Below, in pieces: positions 33,434-41,479 of a DNA stretch of 44,988 nt (positions are counted from its first letter, which is position 1; each line of letters opens with the position of its first letter). Position numbers and translations under genes: made by a program. The stretch spans positions 1 through 44,988 of the forward strand of contig CAIZDL010000088.1 in the NCBI GenBank assembly GCA_903931735.1, written 5' to 3'. This stretch comes from an uncultured Rhodospirillales bacterium (GTDB taxonomy: Bacteria; Pseudomonadota; Alphaproteobacteria; Azospirillales; Azospirillaceae). The notes under the pieces are model-generated. The model was not told where the DNA came from, did no database searches, and was given only the letters and a program-made list of their open reading frames with translations.

Positions 33434-33549
33434 CGCGGCGAACTCCAGTGCCGGTCGCAGGCAGGGATCAGGTGCCGCGAACCAAGCGCTTCTGTCAAGT
33501 CCATTGCGCTAAATTATGGGGGAAATTCCCTATACCGCCCGGCGCCTGA

Positions 33550-36500
33550 TCACACGATGATGCGTTTGAACGCTGCCCGGTTGAGGCAATGCTCGATCCA
33601 TTGGGCGGTGAGTTTTTCGTGGGTGCCGTTTTGGCCCAGCCGCTCGCGCAGATTGCGGAAATCCACCACGTCCAGCGGTTGGTCCTGGTTGTAGCAGGTA
33701 AAAACCACGGTTTCCTGGCCGTCGATCGGGTCGCGGTGAAGCTGGAGGCACTGGGCGCAAATTTCCTTCATCATGCACTGCATTGGCGAATTGATCGAGC
33801 CAATCGCTTGATGATCGGGGTTGAGGAACGGCCGGAGCAGGCTGTGCCGGGCCTCGCCCACCGCAGCCATCATGCGGTCGGAGCCAATGGCGATCACCCG
33901 TTCCACGTCGGCCAGCGGAATTTCGGGCTCGCCCAGCGCGCCGCTGGCATAGGCATGAATCGCTTGCACGATGTTGCCGACATAGCTGCGGTCGCCCGGC
34001 CGGCCGGGGGTGAAGCCGGGCGCCTCGTCGCAGCACCAAACCACCAGATCGGCGGCGGCCTCGATTTGGGCAACCTTGAAGCGGTCGACCAAGCCCTTGT
34101 AGCCGGCAAAATAGATCACCCGGCAGCCCCGCGCCCGCATCGCCTGCCCGATGGAGAACAGCACGGCGTTCCCCAGTCCGCCGCCAACCAGGCACACCGT
34201 TTCCCCCTCGGGAATTTCGGTCTGGGTGCCGGTTGGCCCCATCAGCACCACCGGCTCGCCCTGTTTCAGCAGCGCGCAGAGGTTGGATGAACCGCCCATT
34301 TCCAGCACGATGGTCGAGAGCAGGCCTCTTTCCTTATCGACCCAGGCGCCGGTAAGGGCGAGGCCCTCCATGGCGAGCGTGGTCGCTTCAAACACCGGCC
34401 CTTCGACCAGCGGCGCCAGCGCCTCGAAATTTTGCAACCGGTAGAACTGGCCGGGTTGGAAGGCGAGGGCTGCGCGCGGCGCCCGCACCACCACCTCGAT
34501 AATGTTCGGGGTCAGACGGTTCACCTCGTGGACCACGGGTCGAAGCTCGCGGTTGAGCGCGGTGACCAACTCGGTGGGCGGAACCGGCGTCGGCTCGCGC
34601 CGGGCCAGCGTTCGGCAGACCACCGGAAAGCCCTTGCGGGCCCCGGCCATGGCGCGCACGACGTTACCGGCAAACGAGGGGTGCAAATCGCCAAAAAACG
34701 AAATGCAGCGGCCGTCGGTGGTTTCAGTGGTCAGCACCGCGACTTTGGACGGCTTTGGCGAGGCATCGGGGCGGACGTGATTGCCGTTTTCATCGAGCGC
34801 CCGATAATATTTGCCGTCGAGCTGAAGGACGCCGGGCGTTTCGCGTGCCAGCACGGTGTTGGGCTGGGTTCCCGCAGCCACCAGCACGGTGCGGGCGGGG
34901 AGGGTGATTTCGCGGCCATCGGTGGCTTTGAGGCGTAATGCTTCGGCATGGCCGTAACGGTCGGTTACCACTTCGGTCGGCGTCACCAACTCGACGAAGC
35001 GGATCCCTTCCTCCATGGCCAGGGCCACTTCTTCGTGGTTGAGGGTATAGCTTGGCGAGTCGATCAGGCGGCGCCGGTAGGCGACAGTCGAGCCGCCCCA
35101 CCCATCAAGGAGCGCCTGAATCCGGGGGGCGCGGTTTTCGGCAGCGGCGGCGGCGCGTTCGGCCCGAATGGTGCGGGCATGGTCCATGAACTCGGCGGCG
35201 ACGGTGCGTTCTTCTTCGGTCCAGCGGGCGCCCACGGCGTCTTTGCCGAGTTCGGCCACCAGGATATCGTAGCGGCTGAGGAATTTTTCGACCTGGATCG
35301 GATAGTAGGCCAGCGACTCGGTGGCGGTATCGATGGCGGTCAGCCCGCCGCCAACCACCACGATCGGCAGCCGCACCGTGAGGTTGGCCAGCGACTCGGC
35401 CTTTGCGGCGCCGGTGAGTTGCAGGGCCATCAAAAAGTCGGATGCTTGGCGCACGCCCCGGGCGAGGCCGTTCTTCATCGGGATGACGGTCGGCCGTCCG
35501 GCCCCGGCGCAGAGCGCGATGTGGTCGAAGCCGGCGGCAAAGGCGTCTTCGATGGTCATGGTGCCGCCGAAGCGGACGCCGCCGACAATGTTCATGGTGG
35601 CCCGCCGTTCCAGCAGCAGGCGGATGATTTTGAGGAAGTTTTTGTTCCAGCGCACGGTGATGCCATATTCGGCGACGCCGCCAAAGCCGGCCATTACCCG
35701 CTCATCGAGCCGGTCGTAAAGGTCTTCGATTTTGCGGATCGGGCGGAACTGGACCCGCTCGCCCGAGGGCAGCACCCCGGAAAGATCGGCCGGCAGCGGC
35801 TCGATCTTGAGCCCGTCCACGCCAACCACGGTATGGCCTTCGTTGAGCAGGTAGTGAGAGAGCGTGTAGCCGGCTGGCCCCAGCCCGACCACCAGCACCT
35901 TGTAGTTGGTGGTGCTGCGGGCGAGCGGGCGGCGCAGGTTGAGCGGGTTCCAGCGGCTAAGCAGGCTGTAGATCTCAAAGCCCCAGGGCAGGTGCAGGAT
36001 TTCTTTGAGATTTCGGGTCTCGGCCTGGGGGATGTCGACCGGTTGCTGCTTTTGAAAGATGCACGCCTTCATGCAATCGTTGCAAATCCGGTGACCGGTG
36101 CCGGCGACCAGCGGATTATCGATCATCGCGATCGCAAGCGCAGCCAGCGGTTGGCCCGCGACCATCGCCGAATGCATCTCGGAAATTTTTTCTTCAAGCG
36201 GGCAGCCATTGAGCGGCACGCCAAACGGGCTTTTCTGGAAAGCTCCGGTCTTGCGGTCGGCCAGCCCCTTCGAGCAACTGTCTTTGCCCTGATGGTGGCA
36301 CCAGATGCAGTAATTGGCCTGATCGAGCGCGCCTGCAAGGTCGGTGCCCTGGTCGGTGAGGTCGAAGCCTGCCCGCGCGCGCTGGTGGTGTTCGGGCAGG
36401 CGCATGGCGGCGGCGCCGTCGACCTCGATGGTTTCCACCGGGACCAGCCGTGCCGGGTCGGGCTTTGCCGGCAGGCGGAACAAAATGCCCCGGCCGTGGC

Positions 36501-37035
36501 GGGCGCGGCCCGCAGGCGCGTGGAGCGCCCAGGCGGCGTAGCGTTCGGCCAGGGCGAGCGGTTCGGCGTTGGCGGCTTCGTCGGCGCCCCAGGCGGTTAC
36601 CGCGCGGGCAAACTCCAGCTCGGTGAAGGTTTCGCCGATCAGGGCGCGGAGGGAGGCGCCCAGGCTGTCGCCATCAAGAGCCGTTGCCTGCTCGGGCTTG
36701 AAGGCTTTGGCGACGCGGCGCTGCACAAAGAGGCGTTTGCAGGCGTAAAGCGGCGCCAGATCGTGATAGCGGCCGGCGAGGGCCGCGATATCGGCGCCGA
36801 CGCCAAACAGCAGGCCGACGAAATCTTCGAGATGGGCGGCAAGATCGAGGAGCAACTGGCTTTCGGCCTTGGTGTCGAGGCCATCGGGAAAGCAGCGGCC
36901 CGCCAATAGGCGCCCGGCCAGGGCGTTGTCGGCCTCGGACAGATGGGCGACAAACGCGCGGTCGAGGCGGGCGAGACCGGCCGGCTCGTGGATATCCGCG
37001 AATCCGAGGCCAAAATTGAGGGTAAGAGTGCTCAT
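33550..37035 (-). CDS. NfnB-NfnA-like single-chain flavin/iron-sulfur oxidoreductase
   Basis: 1161 residues from ATG 37035. An N-terminal region of about 235 residues is unassigned. Next comes a GltD/NfnB-like part: Fe-S ligand cysteines in YCIWCHHQGKDSC (about 241), NGCPLEEKI and ICNDCMKAC (about 315), FAD site VLVVGLGPAGYTLSHYLL (about 377) and NAD(P) site IVVVGGGLTAIDTATESL (about 558). The last third is PyrK/NfnA-like: flavin-binding FQPGQFYRLQN (about 860), NAD motif CLVGGGLGNAV (about 946) and a C-terminal [2Fe-2S] set QCMMKEICAQC plus VFTC (about 1086-1113). NfnAB couples NADH, NADPH and ferredoxin, and similar electron transfer is inferred. Dihydroorotate or glutamate synthase activity is unlikely because no matching catalytic subunit is adjacent. 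Confidence 0.82.
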   Translation of the reverse strand: MSTLTLNFGLGFADIHEPAGLARLDRAFVAHLSEADNALAGRLLAGRCFPDGLDTKAESQLLLDLAAHLEDFVGLLFGVGADIAALAGRYHDLAPLYACKRLFVQRRVAKAFKPEQATALDGDSLGASLRALIGETFTELEFARAVTAWGADEAANAEPLALAERYAAWALHAPAGRARHGRGILFRLPAKPDPARLVPVETIEVDGAAAMRLPEHHQRARAGFDLTDQGTDLAGALDQANYCIWCHHQGKDSCSKGLADRKTGAFQKSPFGVPLNGCPLEEKISEMHSAMVAGQPLAALAIAMIDNPLVAGTGHRICNDCMKACIFQKQQPVDIPQAETRNLKEILHLPWGFEIYSLLSRWNPLNLRRPLARSTTNYKVLVVGLGPAGYTLSHYLLNEGHTVVGVDGLKIEPLPADLSGVLPSGERVQFRPIRKIEDLYDRLDERVMAGFGGVAEYGITVRWNKNFLKIIRLLLERRATMNIVGGVRFGGTMTIEDAFAAGFDHIALCAGAGRPTVIPMKNGLARGVRQASDFLMALQLTGAAKAESLANLTVRLPIVVVGGGLTAIDTATESLAYYPIQVEKFLSRYDILVAELGKDAVGARWTEEERTVAAEFMDHARTIRAERAAAAAENRAPRIQALLDGWGGSTVAYRRRLIDSPSYTLNHEEVALAMEEGIRFVELVTPTEVVTDRYGHAEALRLKATDGREITLPARTVLVAAGTQPNTVLARETPGVLQLDGKYYRALDENGNHVRPDASPKPSKVAVLTTETTDGRCISFFGDLHPSFAGNVVRAMAGARKGFPVVCRTLARREPTPVPPTELVTALNRELRPVVHEVNRLTPNIIEVVVRAPRAALAFQPGQFYRLQNFEALAPLVEGPVFEATTLAMEGLALTGAWVDKERGLLSTIVLEMGGSSNLCALLKQGEPVVLMGPTGTQTEIPEGETVCLVGGGLGNAVLFSIGQAMRARGCRVIYFAGYKGLVDRFKVAQIEAAADLVVWCCDEAPGFTPGRPGDRSYVGNIVQAIHAYASGALGEPEIPLADVERVIAIGSDRMMAAVGEARHSLLRPFLNPDHQAIGSINSPMQCMMKEICAQCLQLHRDPIDGQETVVFTCYNQDQPLDVVDFRNLRERLGQNGTHEKLTAQWIEHCLNRAAFKRIIV

Positions 37036-37135
37036 CGCCGCATCCATGCTAGCCATTGGACCGGCGCTGTCATAGCATGTGACCATGCTCTCATAGCAAG
37101 GTCGCATGGGGGCCTATCGCGGCTGATGGCGAATT

Positions 37136-37786
37136 TTACTCGGAAAAACCTTCCGGCGAGGGTCCCGGGGGTGGTCCGGGCGGAAAAACGGGGCGGCCGT
37201 CCCGGCCGATCACCCCCCGCTGGTGAAGCTCATCGAGGCTGGTCGTGAAAAACGCCAGGGTTGAGGGGCGTTCCGGGCCTTCCAGCCAGTTTTGCTCCAA
37301 AAAGGCCAGGATGGCGGGCTGGCCCAGCTCGGCTTCCCATAAAATGCCCAGCAGCGAGGTGAGCACCTCTTCATGTTCCAGTTGCTCGGAGCTGACCGCA
37401 AGGGCGGCATCGGCGATGTCTTTCAGCCCCGACTCCGGGCCGGCGCCAAGGCCAAAATCGGGCAGGGCGCGCCGCTCGGGGGCGCAGAGCTGCCAGTGCG
37501 CAACCTCGTGCACCGTGACCGAGGCCTCGGTGCGCCAGCGGATAACCGCGCCATCCCAACTGAAGGCGCGCTCAGGTTCCTCGTCGAGGGTGCCGATGCC
37601 AAAGGCCTCCGCCAGACGCATGGCGCTGATGCGCTGAGCCGGGGTGTCGACGGAGCCCGGCATCACCGGCCATGTTGCCCGGATGCGCGCAAACGCTGCG
37701 GCTGCGCGGGGGTGGCCGTCGAGCCGGCGGGCGAACTCCGCCAAAATTCGGCCAAGGTCGGTGGGCGTGATCGGGGACATGATCAT
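37136..37786 (-). CDS. EpmC-like / HExxH metalloenzyme-like protein
   Basis: 216 residues (ATG 37786, or 37780). The central VHEVAHWQLCAPERRALPDF segment resembles E. coli EpmC (YfcM), which has HEISHW with a downstream RR and DFG. EpmC hydroxylates the modified lysine of translation factor EF-P. HEVAH also fits the HExxH zinc-protease motif, so a metallopeptidase is the alternative. The acidic EQLEHEEVLTSLLGILWEAE would follow as in EpmC's FEDVEVKPQALDWLF. No efp, epmA or epmB gene is in the window. The Pro-rich C-terminus (FPPGPPPGPSPEGF) is not family-like. Identification is by recalled motif only. Confidence 0.55.
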   Translation of the reverse strand: MIMSPITPTDLGRILAEFARRLDGHPRAAAAFARIRATWPVMPGSVDTPAQRISAMRLAEAFGIGTLDEEPERAFSWDGAVIRWRTEASVTVHEVAHWQLCAPERRALPDFGLGAGPESGLKDIADAALAVSSEQLEHEEVLTSLLGILWEAELGQPAILAFLEQNWLEGPERPSTLAFFTTSLDELHQRGVIGRDGRPVFPPGPPPGPSPEGFSE

Positions 37787-37850
37787 GGTTGGGCGCTGGA
37801 GTCCGGGCGAGGTGGGGCTGAGGCTGGCCGGTGAGTTATACCATCTTATT

Positions 37851-37972
37851 GAAGTCCTGACTCATCAGGACTTCCGCGCCACGTGGCGCGCCGCCGCGGT
37901 CGCGGCGGGATACCAGCGCACCGATGTGTCAATCTTTTTGCGCGCTGGTATTACTCCTTCCTGAAATCAGGA
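37851..37972. repeat. Cluster of five consecutive inverted repeats
   Basis: In order: GAAGTCCTGA-CTCA-TCAGGACTTC (37851-37874, 10-bp stem); CGCGCCACGTGGCGCG (37875-37890, perfect palindrome); CCGCCGCG-GT-CGCGGCGG (37891-37908); TACCAGCGC ... GCGCTGGTA (37911-37919 with 37942-37950); TCCTGA-AA-TCAGGA (37959-37972), which repeats the core of the first. They abut or nearly so. The rest of the 321-bp gap 37787-38107 between the divergent EpmC-like and GT2 genes shows nothing else. A 59-codon frame (37785-37964, plus) runs through the cluster but looks unlike a known protein. The element could be a structured RNA, an attenuator or a mobile palindromic element. Confidence 0.7.
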
Positions 37973-38107
37973 CGCAATCGTTAATAGCGGGTGTTGCCCG
38001 GCGGTGAGGTGTGTTGTAAACGATCCTAATCGGGATGTCCCGAATGGACGTATCTTTGATGCCATCACCGCCGGGGCCCGCCCGGTGCTGGCCGGCGTCT
38101 TCACCGG

Positions 38108-39169
38108 ATGACCTGCTTCATGTCTTTTCCCGATCCCTACCGGCCGTTTTCCCTGGCGCCTCATCGGCAGGACGCGGCTTCCTGCGCGCCGGGGCCGTTG
38201 TTGTCGGTGGTGATTCCGTTTTTTAACGAAGGGGCCAGCGTCGGGGCGTTGTTTGAGCGTTTGATCCCGGTGCTCGACGGGCTGGAAATTGCCTGGGAGG
38301 TGGTCTGCGTCAACGACGGCAGCCGCGACGACACCATGGCCCGCCTGCTGGCCGTGCGGGAGCGCGATGCGCGGGTGCGGGTGGTTGAGCTTTCCCGCAA
38401 TTTCGGCAAGGAATTGGCGCTGTCGGCCGGGCTGGCTTACGTCCAGGGCGATGCCGTGGTGCCGATGGACGCCGATCTTCAGCACCCGCCCGAACTCATT
38501 GGCGAGTTGCTCGCCAAGTGGCTGGAGGGGTTTGACGTTGTGATCGCGGTGCGCGACTGCCGCACCGGCCAGAGTTTCGGTCACCGGATTTCGGCCAAAG
38601 TTTTCTATTGGCTGTTTGATCATATGTCGGATGTAAAATTGCCGCGCGAGGCCGGCGATTTTCGGCTGATGGACCGGCGGGTGGTCGATATCATCAACCG
38701 GATGCCCGAGCGGACCCGCTTCATGAAGGGCATTTTTGCCTGGATCGGCTTCCGCCAGACCTCGATTCCCTATCACCAGGGCGAGCGGGTGGCCGGGGAT
38801 AGCCGCTGGGGGTTTGTTAAGCTGCTGCGCCTGTCGCTGGATGGGCTGACCGCGTTTTCCACCTTTCCGTTGCGGGTGGGCGGGCTGATTGGCCTTGCGG
38901 TATCGCTGCTGGCCTTTTTTTACGGCATATACCGGGTGGTGCGGACGCTGATTTGGGGCGCCGACATTCCTGGCTACGAGTCGCTGCTCGTGACCATCCT
39001 CTTTCTTGGCGGTATCCAGTTGTTGGCGCTGGGGGTGATCGGCGATTATCTCGGCCGGGTGTTTGCCGAGGTCAAGGGCCGGCCCCTGTTCATCGTCCGC
39101 GCCGCCTATGGTTGGGACGAGGAACCAAGCCCGAGGGATCGCGCGCCGCCGCCTTTGGTAACCCCCTGA
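38108..39169 (+). CDS. GT2 polyprenyl-phosphate glycosyltransferase (GtrB/DPM type)
   Basis: 353 residues (ATG 38108; 38120 also possible). The GT-A domain starts LLSVVIPFFNEGASVGALFE (about residue 31). EVVCVNDGSRDDTM and VVPMDADLQHPPELIGEL carry the nucleotide-sugar and metal (DAD) sites. Two C-terminal membrane helices (GLIGLAVSLLAFFYGIYRVV; LVTILFLGGIQLLALGVIGD) end with YLGRVFAEVKGRPLFIV, as in GtrB, ArnC and dolichol-phosphate mannose synthases. It transfers a sugar to a polyprenyl phosphate on the cytoplasmic face for later use by a GT-C enzyme. Its last 64 bp overlap the 3' end of the convergent polytopic membrane gene. Confidence 0.9.
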   Translation: MTCFMSFPDPYRPFSLAPHRQDAASCAPGPLLSVVIPFFNEGASVGALFERLIPVLDGLEIAWEVVCVNDGSRDDTMARLLAVRERDARVRVVELSRNFGKELALSAGLAYVQGDAVVPMDADLQHPPELIGELLAKWLEGFDVVIAVRDCRTGQSFGHRISAKVFYWLFDHMSDVKLPREAGDFRLMDRRVVDIINRMPERTRFMKGIFAWIGFRQTSIPYHQGERVAGDSRWGFVKLLRLSLDGLTAFSTFPLRVGGLIGLAVSLLAFFYGIYRVVRTLIWGADIPGYESLLVTILFLGGIQLLALGVIGDYLGRVFAEVKGRPLFIVRAAYGWDEEPSPRDRAPPPLVTP

Positions 39170-40548
39170 TCTCGGCGTAACCGGGCGGCGCCAAGGCCGG
39201 CGACCACCAGGCAGGTCCAGGCGATACGGGCCTGATAGCGGTTGTTGGGGTTGGAGAGCGCGCCGCAGACAAAGGCGTTGCCGAGCACGGCGAGCACGGT
39301 GGTGATGGCCAGCCCGGCGGCGAGACGGTCGTGGCGGCGCAGTGCCCAGACCAAGAGGCCGATGACGGCAAGGTAACCGGCCAGCACCAGCGGAACCTGA
39401 ATGCGGTTGAGGGGCTCAAAATCAATCGTCGTGCGCTGGCGGCTTTGCCAATAGGCCGGCAACGATTGCGGGTAATGGGCGCCAAGAATTTTCGGGATGA
39501 ACGGGTTCTTTTCGACCGACTCGTTGAGGTAGATGGTATCGAGTCGAATCACGCCATCCCCGGTTTTCACCTCGAACAGTTGGGCCAAGGCCAGCGCGGC
39601 GGCGTTTTTCAGGTGCTCCCCCGGAAACATGGCGAGCGAGCCGGCGACGATTCGGTTCGACTCGGCCTGGACTTCGGGCGTCCAGCCGCCGATGTCGTAA
39701 AATGGCCCGGGAAGCCAGAGAAACGCATTGGCCGAGTCGGGCAGATGGTCCCGGTAGGGGCAAAGGCGGAGCAGGGTTCCGGTCGGGCATACCGCATCGA
39801 GGTATTTTTTGGCGATGCCGTCCTGGACCAACCGTGCCAAGAGCAAATTGCCGGTCGGCTGGTTGATGAAGGTGTGTCCGGTGACCCACCAGTTGGCCCC
39901 TGTCGCCAGGGCCGTTCCCAGGGCCACCACGAGCGCGGGGCGGGCGACCCTGGCGGTGAGCCAGCTCCGCGTGCCCCGAAGCCTGGCAGCCCCGGAGAGG
40001 GCCAGGAACACCATAACCAATCCCAGTCCCAGCGCGATGTGGGAGGTATGCACGGCGGTTGCCACCGTGAGGGCCGCAATCAGCGCGATTTGCCGGGCCG
40101 GCGCCGTGCCCGGGGGAGCGAACGCCAGCACGCCGAAGCCGAGCGTCAGGATGCCGGTGAAGGCGTCGGGCATGATCTGGCCGGTGAACCAGGGCAGGGC
40201 GGTGAGCAGGGTTAACAGCCCGGTCAGCGGCACCAGCGCGACCCGTGCTTTTCCCGGGATGCAGGCATCGACCACCTCGTGCAGCACCCAGGCGACAATC
40301 AGGCTTTGCAGCGCCACGACGGCCCAGAGTGTGCCGGTGAGTTTGCCAAAGGCGGTTATCGTCACGTAGGTCGCGGTGCGAAAAGGCGGCATGGTCAGCG
40401 TGAAGGGCATCGCGATGTAGTCGGCGCTGTCCCAGTACAGCAGCGGAAACCCATTCCAGAGCGCGGGGGTGGCCAGCAGCAGTGCGGCCCCCAGAACCGC
40501 CCCGGCCGACCATGCCGGTGCTGGAATAGGCCGGGTGAGGGGCGCCAT
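39106..40548 (-). CDS. Polytopic membrane protein, GT-C glycosyltransferase-like
   Basis: 480 residues with about 10-12 membrane helices. Between the first helices lies FPLLYWDSADYIAMPFTLTM, whose acidic pair in the first periplasmic loop, together with PWFTGQIMPDAFTGILTL, resembles the catalytic loops of GT-C enzymes that use polyprenyl-phosphate sugars. This is a fold-level resemblance, not a named family. Its ATG overlaps the nadC stop by one base, so it is the last gene of the nad operon, although the functional link to NAD synthesis is obscure. The convergent GT2 gene, overlapping it by 64 bp, could make its donor lipid. Confidence 0.7.
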   Translation of the reverse strand: MAPLTRPIPAPAWSAGAVLGAALLLATPALWNGFPLLYWDSADYIAMPFTLTMPPFRTATYVTITAFGKLTGTLWAVVALQSLIVAWVLHEVVDACIPGKARVALVPLTGLLTLLTALPWFTGQIMPDAFTGILTLGFGVLAFAPPGTAPARQIALIAALTVATAVHTSHIALGLGLVMVFLALSGAARLRGTRSWLTARVARPALVVALGTALATGANWWVTGHTFINQPTGNLLLARLVQDGIAKKYLDAVCPTGTLLRLCPYRDHLPDSANAFLWLPGPFYDIGGWTPEVQAESNRIVAGSLAMFPGEHLKNAAALALAQLFEVKTGDGVIRLDTIYLNESVEKNPFIPKILGAHYPQSLPAYWQSRQRTTIDFEPLNRIQVPLVLAGYLAVIGLLVWALRRHDRLAAGLAITTVLAVLGNAFVCGALSNPNNRYQARIAWTCLVVAGLGAARLRRDQGVTKGGGARSLGLGSSSQP

Positions 40549-41435
40549 CAGATCGCCTCGAAATCCAGTGCCACGTCGAAATTTTTCACCGAGTGGGTGA
40601 GCCAGCCGAGCGAGATCATGTCCACCCCGGCTTCGGCAACGGCGCGCACGGTTTCGGGGGTGACGCCGCCCGAGGCTTCGGTGATCATTCGGCCATCAAC
40701 CAGGGCCACCGCCTCGCGCAGCATCAAAGGGGGCATGTTGTCGAGCAGCACGGCGTCGACCTTGAGATCGATCAGCTCGCGCAGTTGGGCCAGGGTATCG
40801 ACCTCGACTTCGATTTTGACCATGTGGCCGACATGGGCGCGGGCGCGCTCCACAGCGGGCCGGATGCCACCCGCGACCACCAGATGGTTGTCTTTGATCA
40901 GCACCGCGTCGTCGAGTCCGAAGCGGTGATTGCTGCCGCCACCCAGGCGCACCGCGTGTTTTTCCAGCGCGCGCAGGCCGGGAGTGGTCTTGCGGGTGCA
41001 GACGATTTGGGTGGGAAGGCCCTGGAGCCGTGCGACAATTTCGGCCGTGGCGGTGGCGATGCCTGAAAGTCGGCCGAGGTAGTTGAGGGCGGTGCGTTCG
41101 GCGGTGAGGATCGAGCGCGCCGAGCCCTCGATCAGCGCGAGGGTGGTGCCGCCGTCCACGCTATCGCCGCAGCTCCGGGCGGGGGTGAGGCGCAAGCCGG
41201 GGTCGAGCAGCCTGAAGGTTGCGAGCGCCACTGCGAGCCCGGCGATGCAGCCCGGGCCGCGCGCCACCAGCCGGGCGCGGGCGCGGGCATCGGCCGGGAC
41301 GACGGCATCGGTGGTCAGGTCCCCCGCCCGGCCCAAATCTTCCGCAAGAGCGCTGCGGATCAGCGGTTCGTAAAGCAGCGGATAGAGCGGCGGCACCGGC
41401 ATGGGCGAGCGGAGGGGCATGGTAACGTCTCTCAT
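40548..41435 (-). CDS. nadC: Nicotinate-nucleotide pyrophosphorylase (carboxylating)
   Basis: 295 residues from ATG 41435; TTG 41459 and ATGs 41420 and 41402 are alternatives. NadC turns quinolinate and PRPP into nicotinate mononucleotide and CO2. Landmarks are LAEDLGRAGDLTTDAVVPAD near the start, LTAERTALNYLGRLSGIATA, CTRKTTPGLRALEKHAVRLG with GGSNHRFGL next, DAVLIKDNH, KIEVEVDTLAQL and the phosphate-binding EASGGVTPETVRAVAEAGVD. The start region consists of 17-bp repeats, one of which creates a six-codon upstream frame ending in ATGA over this start. The operon order is nadA, a 41-codon gene, nadB, nadC, then the membrane gene. Confidence 0.95.
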   Translation of the reverse strand: MRDVTMPLRSPMPVPPLYPLLYEPLIRSALAEDLGRAGDLTTDAVVPADARARARLVARGPGCIAGLAVALATFRLLDPGLRLTPARSCGDSVDGGTTLALIEGSARSILTAERTALNYLGRLSGIATATAEIVARLQGLPTQIVCTRKTTPGLRALEKHAVRLGGGSNHRFGLDDAVLIKDNHLVVAGGIRPAVERARAHVGHMVKIEVEVDTLAQLRELIDLKVDAVLLDNMPPLMLREAVALVDGRMITEASGGVTPETVRAVAEAGVDMISLGWLTHSVKNFDVALDFEAI

Positions 41436-41470
41436 GGGGCAACGTCTCTCATGGGGCAACGTCTCTTATG
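41420..41470 (-). repeat. Three 17-bp tandem repeats over the nadC start
   Basis: On the minus strand the unit is CATGAGAGACGTTGCCC: 41470-41454 (CATAAG variant), 41453-41437 (exact) and 41436-41420 (GTTACCA variant). Because 17 is not a multiple of three, each unit's ATG falls in a new frame. The ATG at 41435 starts nadC. The ATG at 41452 opens a six-codon frame (MRDVAP) whose TGA overlaps the nadC ATG as ATGA, which could couple or meter translation. Repeat loss or gain would change this arrangement. Confidence 0.75.
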
Positions 41471-41479
41471 GGCGGTAGG

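Noticed and set aside
37785-37964. 59-codon frame through the hairpin cluster
   Set aside because: It starts in an overlap with the divergent gene's start and its second half is dictated by palindromes. I cannot support it as a gene, though it is noted in the repeat entry.
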